From contig JAKDJD010000013.1 in NCBI GenBank assembly GCA_030454085.1, positions 6,133 through 70,132 of the forward strand: a DNA stretch of 64,000 bases. The letters are read 5' to 3'. The stretch comes from Kocuria sp. (GTDB lineage Bacteria > Actinomycetota > Actinomycetes > Actinomycetales > Micrococcaceae). Of this stretch, positions 17,616 through 26,536 are shown one piece after another; the first letter of the stretch is position 1; each line of letters starts with the position of its first letter. A program made the translations under genes and the position numbers. The notes below the pieces were generated by a model, which was given only the letters and a program-made list of their open reading frames with translations, ran no database searches and had not been told where the DNA came from.

Positions 17616-18266
17616 ATGGCTATTGCCGAACCCATCAAGAAAAAGACAACGACCCGTGCCGTGGCGCTCCGACGCGCCATGACCATTCCCACCATGATCG
17701 CCCTGGCGGCCTTCGCGCTCCTGATGAGCCCCACGGCCGCCCAGGCCCACGACCAGCTCGTGCAGTCCGATCCCGCCCAGGACACCTCGGTCAGCACAGC
17801 CCCGGATCACGTCACCCTGACCTTCTCCGGGAACATCACCCAGGTCGACAACGGCAACAAGGTCGTTGTCACGGATTCGCACGGCAAGACCGTGAGCAAC
17901 GGAGAGACGACCGTCGAGGGGAAGGACGTCACCCAGAAGATCTCGTCGGACGCCGATAACGAGACCTACAAGGTGGCCTGGCGTGTTGTCTCCCAGGACG
18001 GCCACCCGATCGAAGGTGTCTACAACTTCACCGTGGGCGACGGAGGCTCCGGCGACCAGGCGAAGCCCAGCAACGAGGCTTCTTCCGATTCGAGCGGTGG
18101 TTCCGATTCTTCGGATGCCGGCTCGAGCGATTCGGAGACCAAGGATTCCGGACTTCCCGTGTGGGTGAGCGCCCTCATCGGCGCGGTCATCGCCGTGGGC
18201 GTGCTGGCCGTCGTTGCGCTCCTGATCGCACGGGTCCGCGCGAAGAAGAACGACGAAGGGCGGTAG
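17616..18266 (+). CDS. copC: CopC-domain copper-binding protein with C-terminal membrane anchor
   Basis: A 216-residue exported protein. A signal peptide ends at AQA, leaving His45 as the first mature residue; in CopC proteins this N-terminal His and a later His (here in QDGHPIEG) bind Cu(II). A CopC immunoglobulin-like domain covers residues about 45-140. A Ser/Asp-rich linker and one transmembrane helix (about 183-207) with a basic end follow. It would hold copper outside the membrane for the CopD protein downstream. ATG 17616 lies after AGAGAGA. It is spaced 5 bases from the PCuAC gene. Confidence 0.9.
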   Translation: MAIAEPIKKKTTTRAVALRRAMTIPTMIALAAFALLMSPTAAQAHDQLVQSDPAQDTSVSTAPDHVTLTFSGNITQVDNGNKVVVTDSHGKTVSNGETTVEGKDVTQKISSDADNETYKVAWRVVSQDGHPIEGVYNFTVGDGGSGDQAKPSNEASSDSSGGSDSSDAGSSDSETKDSGLPVWVSALIGAVIAVGVLAVVALLIARVRAKKNDEGR

Positions 18267-18271
18267 GAACA

Positions 18272-18976
18272 ATGTCGATTTTCAAGAAGACACGCATTCT
18301 CCTGGCGCCCGCTGTTCTCGCCGCCAGCGCGACCCTGGCCCTCACCGGATGCGGGGGCTCTCAGGACGCCAGCAGCACGAGTTCGGCATCGGCCTCCTCC
18401 GAAGCGAAGGGCTCCGGGGCCGGGCTGTCCGTCAAGGATCCCTGGGCCAAGGCGGCTGATTCCGGCATGACTGCGGTGTTCGGGACGCTGGAGAACACGT
18501 CCGACCACGACGTCACTGTGGTGTCCGCCGAGACGAAGGCGGCCGGCAAGACCCAGCTGCACGAAACCGTGACCGACCCGAAGACCGGGGCTTCGTCCAT
18601 GAAGGAGAAGGAAGACGGGTTCACGATCGGTAAGGGCAAGTCGATCGAGCTCAAGCCCGGGGGCAACCACATCATGCTCATGGATCTGAAGTGCTCCTTG
18701 CTTGCTGGCGACAGCATCAAGGTCACCGTAAAGACCGCGGACGGGAAGAGCATGGACATCGATGCCCCGATCCGGGATTACAGCGGTGCGAAGGAGAACT
18801 ACGATCCGGCGGAAGGATCCGGATCGTCGGCCGGACAGGACTCGAGCCAGGCTCCGGACGATCACTCCGGTCACGACATGAGTGAGCATTCCAGTCACGA
18901 CATGGGTGAGCACTCCGACCACGATATGGGCGAAATGAGCGAGAGTTCGAGCAAGCTGCCCAGCTGCTCATCGTAG
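18272..18976 (+). CDS. PCu(A)C copper chaperone lipoprotein with His/Met-rich tail
   Basis: A 234-residue lipoprotein with lipobox LTGC (Cys27). The PCu(A)C domain keeps the Cu(I) ligands: His97, Met110, His133 and Met135 (HIM), close to the family pattern H-x10-M-x21-H-x-M. After residue about 190 comes a disordered tail with three related repeats of the form HDMxEHS, giving additional His and Met ligands. In Streptomyces the equivalent protein ECuC passes copper to Sco and cytochrome oxidase. The gene sits between copC and the DyP peroxidase gene, 12 bases before the latter. Confidence 0.92.
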   Translation: MSIFKKTRILLAPAVLAASATLALTGCGGSQDASSTSSASASSEAKGSGAGLSVKDPWAKAADSGMTAVFGTLENTSDHDVTVVSAETKAAGKTQLHETVTDPKTGASSMKEKEDGFTIGKGKSIELKPGGNHIMLMDLKCSLLAGDSIKVTVKTADGKSMDIDAPIRDYSGAKENYDPAEGSGSSAGQDSSQAPDDHSGHDMSEHSSHDMGEHSDHDMGEMSESSSKLPSCSS

Positions 18977-18988
18977 GGGAACGAGCCC

Positions 18989-20305
18989 ATGATCGACAGC
19001 ACGAAGGAGCGGGCTCCCTGCGGGGGGTGGGGGCGCGGTTGTAAGCTGCGCGGCGGCGGGGCGAGTGCAGCGGGGGGGGCCGCGGGGGGGGCGAGCGTCT
19101 CGCTCGCCCGCCGCGGCGGCCACCACGGCTCTTCGGACGCCTCGGACGACTCAGGAAACCCCCAGGCCGCTTCGGGAGGTACCTCGCTTGCGGCCTCGAC
19201 TGTGGCGTTCCACGGCAAGCGTCAGGCCGGCGTCGCGACGCCGGCTCCCGCGTACGGCAACTTCATCGGGCTTCGTCTCAGGGAGGGGACGACGTCGTCG
19301 GACGTCCGGCGCATGCTTCGGATCCTCACCGACGACGCCGCGTCTCTGACGTCCGGGAAAGGGCCGATCAACGACCAGGAACCCGAATTGGCGAGCATCT
19401 CTGCCAATCTCACGATTACCTTCGGGTTCGGGGAAAAAATCTTCGACCTGGCCAATCCCGGGGCCAAACCGTCCTGGCTCAAACCGCTTCCGGCTTTTGA
19501 CAAGATCGACCGGCTGACCGACGAATACGGGCCGGCCGATCTTCTTCTGCAGATCTGCTGCGACGACAGAATGACGTTGGCGCACGCCCAGCGCATGCTG
19601 CTCAAGGAAATCCGCAGCTTCGGGCGAGTCCACTGGGTCCAGGAAGGTTTTCGCAATGCGGCGGGATCCCTGAAGAAGGGGACTACCATGCGGAATCTCT
19701 TCGGTCAGGTCGACGGAACGATCAACCCCAGCACCGAGGACTCGAGCATGGACGACGTCGTCTACGGATCGGCGGACGGACTGGAACCCTGGATCGAGGG
19801 TGGAACCTCGCTGGTGATCCGGCGAATACACATGAACCTGGACACGTGGGACGAAGTCGACAATCCTGGGCGGGAGGACGCCGTCGGAAGAAAACTTTCC
19901 AACGGCGCACCCCTGACCGGCACGAAGGAGACCGACCCGGTGGACCTGACGGCCAAGACCCCGGTGGGTTTCCCCGTGGTCGCGGATTACGCGCACGTTC
20001 GCCGGGCGACGGCCCAAAGTCCGGTCGAACGCATCCTGAGACGGCCGTACAATTATGACCTGCCGGTCTCGAATGCGTCCGGGTTGTCCCAGTCCGGATC
20101 GTCCGAGGGTGGGGTGAGCCGAACAGGGCTCATCTTCGCGTCCTACCAGGCTGACCCGGTCAAACAATTCGTGCCCATCCAGGAACGACTGGCCGAACTG
20201 GACATGCTCAACACGTGGACCGTCCCCATCGGTTCCGCAGTCTTCGCGATTCCTCCGGGATGCGACCAGAGCGGATTCATCGGGGACTTCCTTTTCGAGA
20301 CGTAG
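18989..20305 (+). CDS. DyP-type heme peroxidase (DtpA/EfeB-like) with unusual N-terminus
   Basis: A 438-residue dye-decolourising peroxidase. The GxxDG motif is GQVDG with catalytic Asp242. The proximal heme ligand is His336 in ADYAHVRRA, and the distal Arg lies in ILRRPYNY. Family members of this length are exported by the Tat pathway and start with twin Arg. Here residues 10-45 have the right Gly/Ala-rich composition but only isolated Arg (GRGCKLRGGG), and the DNA under it has two runs of eight G (19072-19079 and 19084-19091) plus an 8-base hairpin. A sequence error or a diverged Tat signal are both possible. Context matches Streptomyces DtpA, encoded with ECuC. Confidence 0.88.
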   Translation: MIDSTKERAPCGGWGRGCKLRGGGASAAGGAAGGASVSLARRGGHHGSSDASDDSGNPQAASGGTSLAASTVAFHGKRQAGVATPAPAYGNFIGLRLREGTTSSDVRRMLRILTDDAASLTSGKGPINDQEPELASISANLTITFGFGEKIFDLANPGAKPSWLKPLPAFDKIDRLTDEYGPADLLLQICCDDRMTLAHAQRMLLKEIRSFGRVHWVQEGFRNAAGSLKKGTTMRNLFGQVDGTINPSTEDSSMDDVVYGSADGLEPWIEGGTSLVIRRIHMNLDTWDEVDNPGREDAVGRKLSNGAPLTGTKETDPVDLTAKTPVGFPVVADYAHVRRATAQSPVERILRRPYNYDLPVSNASGLSQSGSSEGGVSRTGLIFASYQADPVKQFVPIQERLAELDMLNTWTVPIGSAVFAIPPGCDQSGFIGDFLFET

Positions 20306-20316
20306 CGCTCGAAACT

Positions 20317-20349
20317 GCCTTGTCCCTGCCCCGGAGGGAGGGGCAAGGC
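20317..20349 (+). terminator. Hairpin between DyP and CopD-CtaG genes
   Basis: GCCTTGTCCCT (20317-20327) pairs with AGGGGCAAGGC (20339-20349), 11 pairs with one G-T, loop of 11. No T run follows, so it may attenuate rather than end transcription into the next gene. Confidence 0.4.
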
Positions 20350-20383
20350 AACGACTTCACCCACTTTTCGAACCGAGGATTTG

Positions 20384-22654
20384 ATGACGAGCAGCAAGCC
20401 GAAGGCCGGCGGTCGGAAAACCGCGCCGAGGCGGGAGGTACCACAGGGACTCGCGAGAGGACTCCACCGCCCGTGGTTGCTCGTGGTGCCGGGCGCGACC
20501 CTCGTGTTCCTCGTCGTGTCGCTGATTCTCTCGGGTACCGCGGCAGGAACGAGCCTGAACGACCCCGGGCCATTCGTACGGTGGGCTCTGCCTGTCGCGA
20601 CGTCGATCCACAACATCTCCATGGCAGCGACCATGGGTGCGCTGGTGTTCACGGTGTTCTTCATTCCCCGCTACGCTGCCGACGCAAAGAGCACGGGTCG
20701 CCGGCGAAGCAGTGGCCGAATGATCGCCGATTCGGAGTATTCCACCAGCGAGGACCTGGCCCACGCCACCGCGGACGAAGCGCAGGGCATCCGGGACAGA
20801 GAGGCTTCCGCGACCGATGAGTACCCTCCGTTCGTTGCCGCGCTGAATTTCGGCGCCGTCGCGTCCATGACCTGGACCATCGCAGCAGTTGCGGTGCTGA
20901 TTCTTTCCTACGCCGATGTCGCCGGAACCGCCGTGAGCAGCGACAAGGCCTTCACGAGTCAGTTGCTCAGCTACATGCAGAGCATCGCGGGCGGCCAGGA
21001 GCAGACGACGATCATCGTTGTTGCGGCCGTGGTGACCACCTTGATCTTCGCGGTGCGGCAATTGCTCGGTCTTCTGCTGACCCTCGGGCTGTCCATGGTC
21101 GCGCTCGTGGCTCTTGCCCTCAGCGGTCACTCCTCGGGCGGTGACGACCACATGGGGGCCGTCAACTCGCTCGGTCTTCACCTGTTGGGTGTGAGCCTGT
21201 GGTTCGGGGGCCTCGTCGTCCTGACCTACCTGTCCCGTCAGCTCTCAGGGCCCGACGCCGGGACGGGCACGGTACCGCAGAAGAAACGCGGCGCTCTCAG
21301 CGCACGTGACCGCCGAGCCCCCATGGCCGTGGTCGTGCTCAGGCGATACTCGGCCGTCGCACTGGCCGGATTCGTGATGGTTCTGTTCTCGGGAATCATC
21401 AACGCCGACATCCGCATTTACGGTCTCTCCGATCTCGGAACCACGTACGGGGCCCTGATCGTGACCAAGGCGGTGCTCACCCTCCTGTTGGGTATCGCCG
21501 GGGCCGCACACCGCCTGTATCTGATTCCGCGGATCGAGTCGGGGGCGGTGAGTGCCTTCCGCGGCATCTGGCAGGTGATCCTGGCCGAGCTGGTGATCAT
21601 GGGAACCGTGTCCGGTGTTGCCGTGACACTCTCCCGGAGCGCACCGCCCGTTCCGGAGGAGCTGAAACCTGACGCGTCCCCCGCACGCATCATCACCTGG
21701 TACGAAATGCCGGGTGAACCCACGACGGCCACATGGTTCACCACGTGGCGTTGGGACTGGCTGTGGGTCGCCGTCGCGGTTCTGGCCGTGTGGTTCTACG
21801 CTTGGGCCTTTCTCAAAGTCAGGTCCCGAGGCGGCAACTGGAACCCGTTGCGACTGGTCTCCTGGATCGTGGGCCTCGCATTCCTGACCTTCGCGACGTC
21901 GGGCTCACTGCCCGTCTACTCGCGGGTTCTCTTCTCCGCGCACATGGTCGAGCACATGCTGCTGACGATGATCATCCCGATCTTCCTGGTGCTGGGGGCC
22001 CCAGTGACCTTGTTCCTGAGAGCGTTGGAACCGCGACAGGACGGTACTCGCGGGCCGCGCGAGTGGATCCTGTGGTTCACGCATTCGACCTGGGCGAAGA
22101 TTGTCACCAACCCGATCGTTGCGGCCGTGAACTTCGCGGGATCGATCGTGATCTTCTACTTCACCCCCTTGTTCGGGGTCGCCCTGCGTTTCCACGTGGG
22201 CCACGAATTCATGATGGCCCACTTCCTGATGACCGGGTACATGTTCCTCTTGGTTCTGATCGGAATCGATCCGATCCCGCGTCGTCCGCAGTACGCGATT
22301 CGCCTCGTCGTCCTCATCGCGACCTTGGGATATCACGCTTTCGTGGGTATCGCGCTGATGAGCTCCAATGCGCTGTTGCAGGCTTCGTGGTTCGGCAATG
22401 TCGGGCGTCCGTGGGGCCTCTCCGCGCTCGGGGACCAGAAGCTCGGCGGTTCGATCATGTGGGGTATGGGCGAGATCCCGACCATGTTGATCGCCGTGGT
22501 CGTTGGTGTGCAGTGGTCCATTGCCGACGGTCGCCTGGCCAAACGCATCGACCGCCAGGCCGACCGGGATGGCGACGCCGAACTGGAGGCGTACAACGAG
22601 ATGTTCGAACGCCTCAACGAAGACGGCACTTCCTCGTCGAGAGATCGTCGCTAG
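20384..22654 (+). CDS. Fused CopD copper import / CtaG cytochrome oxidase assembly membrane protein
   Basis: A 756-residue polytopic membrane protein made of two families. The N-terminal half (about residues 30-420) is CopD-like: GHSSGGDDH, HLLGVSLWFGGLV and further helices with conserved His. The C-terminal half (about 450-720) is caa3-type CtaG: FSAHMVEHMLLTMIIP, HVGHEFMMAHFLMTGY and a last His/Trp-rich segment. The likely role is moving copper across the membrane and delivering it to cytochrome oxidase. The fusion is known in actinobacteria. ATG 20384 directly follows a TTG; CCGAGG precedes it. A basic and acidic insert (about 105-145) sits between the first helices. Confidence 0.9.
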   Translation: MTSSKPKAGGRKTAPRREVPQGLARGLHRPWLLVVPGATLVFLVVSLILSGTAAGTSLNDPGPFVRWALPVATSIHNISMAATMGALVFTVFFIPRYAADAKSTGRRRSSGRMIADSEYSTSEDLAHATADEAQGIRDREASATDEYPPFVAALNFGAVASMTWTIAAVAVLILSYADVAGTAVSSDKAFTSQLLSYMQSIAGGQEQTTIIVVAAVVTTLIFAVRQLLGLLLTLGLSMVALVALALSGHSSGGDDHMGAVNSLGLHLLGVSLWFGGLVVLTYLSRQLSGPDAGTGTVPQKKRGALSARDRRAPMAVVVLRRYSAVALAGFVMVLFSGIINADIRIYGLSDLGTTYGALIVTKAVLTLLLGIAGAAHRLYLIPRIESGAVSAFRGIWQVILAELVIMGTVSGVAVTLSRSAPPVPEELKPDASPARIITWYEMPGEPTTATWFTTWRWDWLWVAVAVLAVWFYAWAFLKVRSRGGNWNPLRLVSWIVGLAFLTFATSGSLPVYSRVLFSAHMVEHMLLTMIIPIFLVLGAPVTLFLRALEPRQDGTRGPREWILWFTHSTWAKIVTNPIVAAVNFAGSIVIFYFTPLFGVALRFHVGHEFMMAHFLMTGYMFLLVLIGIDPIPRRPQYAIRLVVLIATLGYHAFVGIALMSSNALLQASWFGNVGRPWGLSALGDQKLGGSIMWGMGEIPTMLIAVVVGVQWSIADGRLAKRIDRQADRDGDAELEAYNEMFERLNEDGTSSSRDRR

Positions 22655-22820
22655 TTCCATCCACAATGAACCCTGATGTGTTCGAATATGACGTCTGCAC
22701 ACAGGTGAATGACGCGACGGCGACACAAGGAACATCTCCGTCCCGCCGGTTGTTACTCTTTCCGCAAGCATCCGCGCAGTCGGCCCCAGCGGGCCGCGCC
22801 CACACAGAAATGAGGATTCG

Positions 22821-24755
22821 ATGGTTGAACGCGCGCCCCGTGTACGCGCCTCGGAGCTGACCGGCCGCAATTGGCTGAACACCGGTGGGAAAGAACTGAC
22901 GTGGTCCGACCTCCGCGGAAAGATCGTCATCCTCGACTTCTGGTCCTTCTGCTGCATCAACTGCCTCCACGTTCTGGACGAACTGCGTCCGCTCGAGGAC
23001 GAGTTCTCGGACATCCTCGTCACAGTGGGAGTCCATTCCCCGAAGTTTGAACATGAGGCCGATCCTGAGGCGCTCGCCGCAGCCGTGGACCGTTACGACC
23101 TGCGCCACCCGGTTCTGGACGACCCAGAACTGGGCACGTGGCAGGCCTACACGGCGCGAGCATGGCCGACCCTCGTCGTCGTGGACCCGGAGGGCTATGT
23201 CGTCGCGCACCTTTCCGGCGAGGGACACGTTCAAGGGCTGGTGTCGCTGGTTCACGAGCTCGCCGAGGAACACGAGGCCAAAGGCACACTGCACCGGGGG
23301 AGCGGCCCCTATGTTCCGCGACCCAAGCAAGAGGGCGTGCTGTCGTTTCCCGGGAAGATCAATGCTCTCCCGGCCGAGCTGAGGTCGCCGGACGCCGAGG
23401 ACCAGACCTACCTGGTGACGGACACCGGCCGGCACCGCGTGGTCGAGCTCGATTCGTCCCTCGAGAAGGTCCTGCGGACTTGGGGCGGCAACGTCAAGGG
23501 TTATCAGGACGGAAGCTCGGACGACGCCCGGTTCAACGAACCACAGGGCCTCGCGATCGTTCCGGAAAAGCTTCGTGAAAGCGTTGGGTACGAAGTCGTG
23601 GTGGCCGATTCCGTCAACCACCGTCTGCGCGGAATCGAGCTCGGCTCCGGCAAGGTCTCGACTGTCGCCGGCAACGGTGTCCAAAGGTTGCTCGACGCCG
23701 AGGGTGCTCGCACCGGCGACCCCAATGTCATCGACCCTGCGGCCGACCCCCTGACTGTTTCGCTGTCCTCACCGTGGGACATTCTCTGGTCGGATGCCAT
23801 CGAAGCGTTCGTCATCGCCATGGCCGGCACCCACCAGATCTTCTCCTTCGACCCCGTGACGGGAACCGTCCAGGTGCTGGCCGGAACCGGTGCAGAAGGC
23901 CTCCTCGACGGTTCCGCCGCCGACGCGTGGTTCGCGCAGTCCTCCGGCCTGGCGCAGGCGCCGGACGGAACCGTATGGGTCGCCGATTCCGAGACGTCGG
24001 CCGTGCGGAAGATCGCCTTCGACGAGGGCGGACCCAACGTGACCTCGGTCGTGGGACAAGGACTGTTCGACTTCGGCTTCCGCGATGGTTCGTCCGAGGA
24101 AGCCCGGTTGCAGCACTGTCTGGGAGTCGCGGTTCTGCCCGACCAGTCCGTGGCCATTGCTGACACCTACAACGGCGCGGTCCGCCGTTGGGATCCCGTA
24201 GCGAAAGAACTGACGACCTTGGCCCGCGACCTCGCGGAACCGTCCGATGTTCTGCTCGAAGACCGCGGAGAAGGCAACGATCCGTTGTTGCTCGTGGTCG
24301 AGGCCAACGCGCACCAAGTCGTTCGGCTCCCGATCCCGAAGGAGGCCCAGAGGGTCGACGAAGGAGCGTCTCAGACGCAGCGTCCGCCGTCCTTGCTGGC
24401 GGGGGACACGCTGGAGATCGTCTCTCGGTTCTCAGCCCCGACCGGCCAGAAACTGGACGATCGCTGGGGCGATCCCACGCAGTTGAAGGTCTCGGCGACT
24501 CCTCCCGAATTCATCGTCGAGGGATCCGGCGCGCAACAGGGCCTGACACGAACGTTGACGTTGAACCCAGACATCACCGACGCCGTCCTGCACGTCACCG
24601 CTCGCGCGGCAGCCTGTGACGGCGAACCCGGCGGGGAAATCCCCGATCACGCGGCGTGCCACCTCTACCAGCAGGACTGGGGGATACCGGTTCGCGTGAC
24701 GGGCAGCGAGGAAGATGAACACACCATGACCCTGGACCTGCGAGGCGTGAACTGA
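22821..24755 (+). CDS. Thioredoxin-like/NHL-repeat protein (NHLRC2-like)
   Basis: A 644-residue two-part protein. Residues 1-165 form a TlpA/thioredoxin-like domain with the active site CCINC (Cys45 and Cys48). Residues about 180-520 form an NHL/beta-propeller with repeated segments such as TDTGRHRVVELD, ADSVNHRLRGIEL, ADSETSAVRKI and ADTYNGAVRRWD. The last about 110 residues are a beta-rich domain with several Cys. This order equals that of human NHLRC2. No signal peptide is seen, so it appears cytoplasmic, which is unusual for a TlpA-like thiol protein. The gene stands alone after a 166-base gap. Target proteins are unknown. Confidence 0.88.
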   Translation: MVERAPRVRASELTGRNWLNTGGKELTWSDLRGKIVILDFWSFCCINCLHVLDELRPLEDEFSDILVTVGVHSPKFEHEADPEALAAAVDRYDLRHPVLDDPELGTWQAYTARAWPTLVVVDPEGYVVAHLSGEGHVQGLVSLVHELAEEHEAKGTLHRGSGPYVPRPKQEGVLSFPGKINALPAELRSPDAEDQTYLVTDTGRHRVVELDSSLEKVLRTWGGNVKGYQDGSSDDARFNEPQGLAIVPEKLRESVGYEVVVADSVNHRLRGIELGSGKVSTVAGNGVQRLLDAEGARTGDPNVIDPAADPLTVSLSSPWDILWSDAIEAFVIAMAGTHQIFSFDPVTGTVQVLAGTGAEGLLDGSAADAWFAQSSGLAQAPDGTVWVADSETSAVRKIAFDEGGPNVTSVVGQGLFDFGFRDGSSEEARLQHCLGVAVLPDQSVAIADTYNGAVRRWDPVAKELTTLARDLAEPSDVLLEDRGEGNDPLLLVVEANAHQVVRLPIPKEAQRVDEGASQTQRPPSLLAGDTLEIVSRFSAPTGQKLDDRWGDPTQLKVSATPPEFIVEGSGAQQGLTRTLTLNPDITDAVLHVTARAAACDGEPGGEIPDHAACHLYQQDWGIPVRVTGSEEDEHTMTLDLRGVN

Positions 24756-24767
24756 GCCAGTACGGGT

Positions 24768-25772
24768 TCAGTGGGTGTTGACGACGACTTGGTCACCTTT
24801 GACCTGTAACGCGGCCTTCAGTTGGAAGGGCACCGTCTTTTTCACGGTGCTGACCTTTCCCGTGTAGAGATCGAGGGACTGGAACTCGATCTGGGCCTTG
24901 CCCTTGGGGTTTGTCAGTTTCCATCGCCCCTGCTGATCCACGGTGGCCGAGGAATCCGGGTACTCACTGATGTTCCAGTGCACGTCGCCCTGGACGCGGC
25001 CGGGGAATTCATATTCGAAGGGGCATCCCTTCGGATACAGGGTGTTCTGTCGGGCGCATTCGTCGAGCTTCCCGGAGACCTGGGACTTGATGGAGTCCTT
25101 GGCGTGTTGGCTCGGCGCGGGTTTAAGCGACAGCGACGCCTTGTTCGAATCGTCGTGGCCGGGTTCGGGATCCGTCACGGTGGTTGTCGTCTCGGGCGCT
25201 GTCACCAGGGACGATGTGTATTCCGCGGTATAGACGCCGGGGTAGAAGACGGCGAAGTTCTGGTCTCCGCCCTGCACGCCAACCTTCTGCCGGTTGACAG
25301 TGGCGGTTTCCACCCCGGGTGTCGAAACCTTGACGGTGGGCAGAGTGCGCGAATCGATGGACCAGTCCTCCAAGAACCCCGCGTGGACCCCTGTCCGGTG
25401 AACGGGGAATTCGGTGCTCGACGTCGCCCCGTTCAGCCTGTACTCGACCGTGACGACCGCGGAATCCTCCGACCCCTGGTGAACGCTGTAGCTGAGATGG
25501 TCCAGGGTGCGTGTCGCCTCGGAGAGCGACCGTCCGTTCAGCATGGCCCCATTCGAATCGGGAACATCGGCGTTCATCAGGTCCATGGCCTTGCCGCCGT
25601 CCCCGTTCTGGATGGCCTGCATGTAGCTTCTGACCGGGGCCGTGGGTCCGAACGCATAGTGCGAAATCAGGGCCATGGCAGCCACGGCCAAACCCGCCGT
25701 CGCCAGCAACCCGACGCAAAATGTCGCCAGTGCTCGGTTTACGGGAGAGCGGGGGAACATGGGTACCAGCAT
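24768..25772 (-). CDS. Unknown membrane-anchored extracytoplasmic protein
   Basis: About 334 residues. One N-terminal transmembrane helix (ALATFCVGLLATAGLAVAAM) is followed by a long extracytoplasmic part. Residues just after the helix (VRSYMQAIQNGDGGKAMDLM) resemble the start of NTF2-like DUF4878 domains found on many actinobacterial surface proteins. The remainder is beta-rich with two Cys. The start is uncertain: ATG codons at 25802, 25772 and 25760 are in frame and none has a good ribosome site; 25772 is used here. It is divergent from the next gene with only about 47 bases between starts. No function is claimed. Confidence 0.7.
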   Translation of the reverse strand: MLVPMFPRSPVNRALATFCVGLLATAGLAVAAMALISHYAFGPTAPVRSYMQAIQNGDGGKAMDLMNADVPDSNGAMLNGRSLSEATRTLDHLSYSVHQGSEDSAVVTVEYRLNGATSSTEFPVHRTGVHAGFLEDWSIDSRTLPTVKVSTPGVETATVNRQKVGVQGGDQNFAVFYPGVYTAEYTSSLVTAPETTTTVTDPEPGHDDSNKASLSLKPAPSQHAKDSIKSQVSGKLDECARQNTLYPKGCPFEYEFPGRVQGDVHWNISEYPDSSATVDQQGRWKLTNPKGKAQIEFQSLDLYTGKVSTVKKTVPFQLKAALQVKGDQVVVNTH

Positions 25773-25819
25773 ATAGGGTGTCGGAAGCCACGGAGCAGGC
25801 ATCGAATAGGCTGGGGATC

Positions 25820-26527
25820 ATGGCAGAAAACGTAAGGGATGTTCCCGCGAAGTACGGTCGGCTCGAGGAAGGTTTCTATCCGCGCATTCACTCCTACGGG
25901 CGCAGGATCCTTGCCGTGCTGCCCACCGTCCTGCTGGCCGTGGCTCTGCTCGCGATCCTGTACTTCAAGCGCCCGGCAGCGGCCTTCGTGATCGTGGTTC
26001 TGGTCATGGAAGTCGTGGCCGCCGCTGCCGTGTACTCGATCCTGAAACCCGCCGTCGCCGTCATCACCGAAACTCACGTCCTGAGAGGGCGGCTCTTCGG
26101 GTGGAAAGCCGTGGCCAGAGACAGCATCGAGCACACGATATTCGTGGAAAGGCTGAGGCCCAAGGCCGCCCTCTCGGCTGGGGACGGCGCATGGGCACGA
26201 CTGAGGTACAGGGGGATCCCCGGACTGTGGTTCACGGGCCCCAAAGGAAAATCCCTGATGCGTTTTGACGGACGTGTCTGGGACGCCAAGACGCTCCGGG
26301 CCCTGTCCGGAAAGGTCACGCCCCAGACCACCGTGTATTCGTCGATCAACGTCACGGAGTTGGCCGCGAAGCACAAGGGCCTCGTCTCGTGGCACGAATT
26401 GCACCCGGCCTTCCGGTCGACCCTGATCGCGGTCATGGGCCTGGTGTTCCTGGCACTGATTGTGGTCCTGGGTGTCTGGCCCGAGGTCTTCGGGGCCAGC
26501 GAAGGACTGACCCACGGGGCAGGCTAG
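25820..26527 (+). CDS. Unknown membrane protein, three hydrophobic segments
   Basis: A 235-residue protein with two adjacent helices near the N-terminus (about residues 29-47 and 51-70) and one near the C-terminus (about 203-223). Between them is a soluble domain whose opening (VITETHVLRGRLFG, then RDSIEHTIFVERL) resembles the PH-like domains found after two helices in many actinobacterial proteins. ATG 25820 is close behind a possible -10 (TAGGCT), so the transcript could be leaderless. It is 9 bases before a methyltransferase gene and probably shares its transcript. Function unknown. Confidence 0.72.
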   Translation: MAENVRDVPAKYGRLEEGFYPRIHSYGRRILAVLPTVLLAVALLAILYFKRPAAAFVIVVLVMEVVAAAAVYSILKPAVAVITETHVLRGRLFGWKAVARDSIEHTIFVERLRPKAALSAGDGAWARLRYRGIPGLWFTGPKGKSLMRFDGRVWDAKTLRALSGKVTPQTTVYSSINVTELAAKHKGLVSWHELHPAFRSTLIAVMGLVFLALIVVLGVWPEVFGASEGLTHGAG

Positions 26528-26536
26528 ACTCGACGC

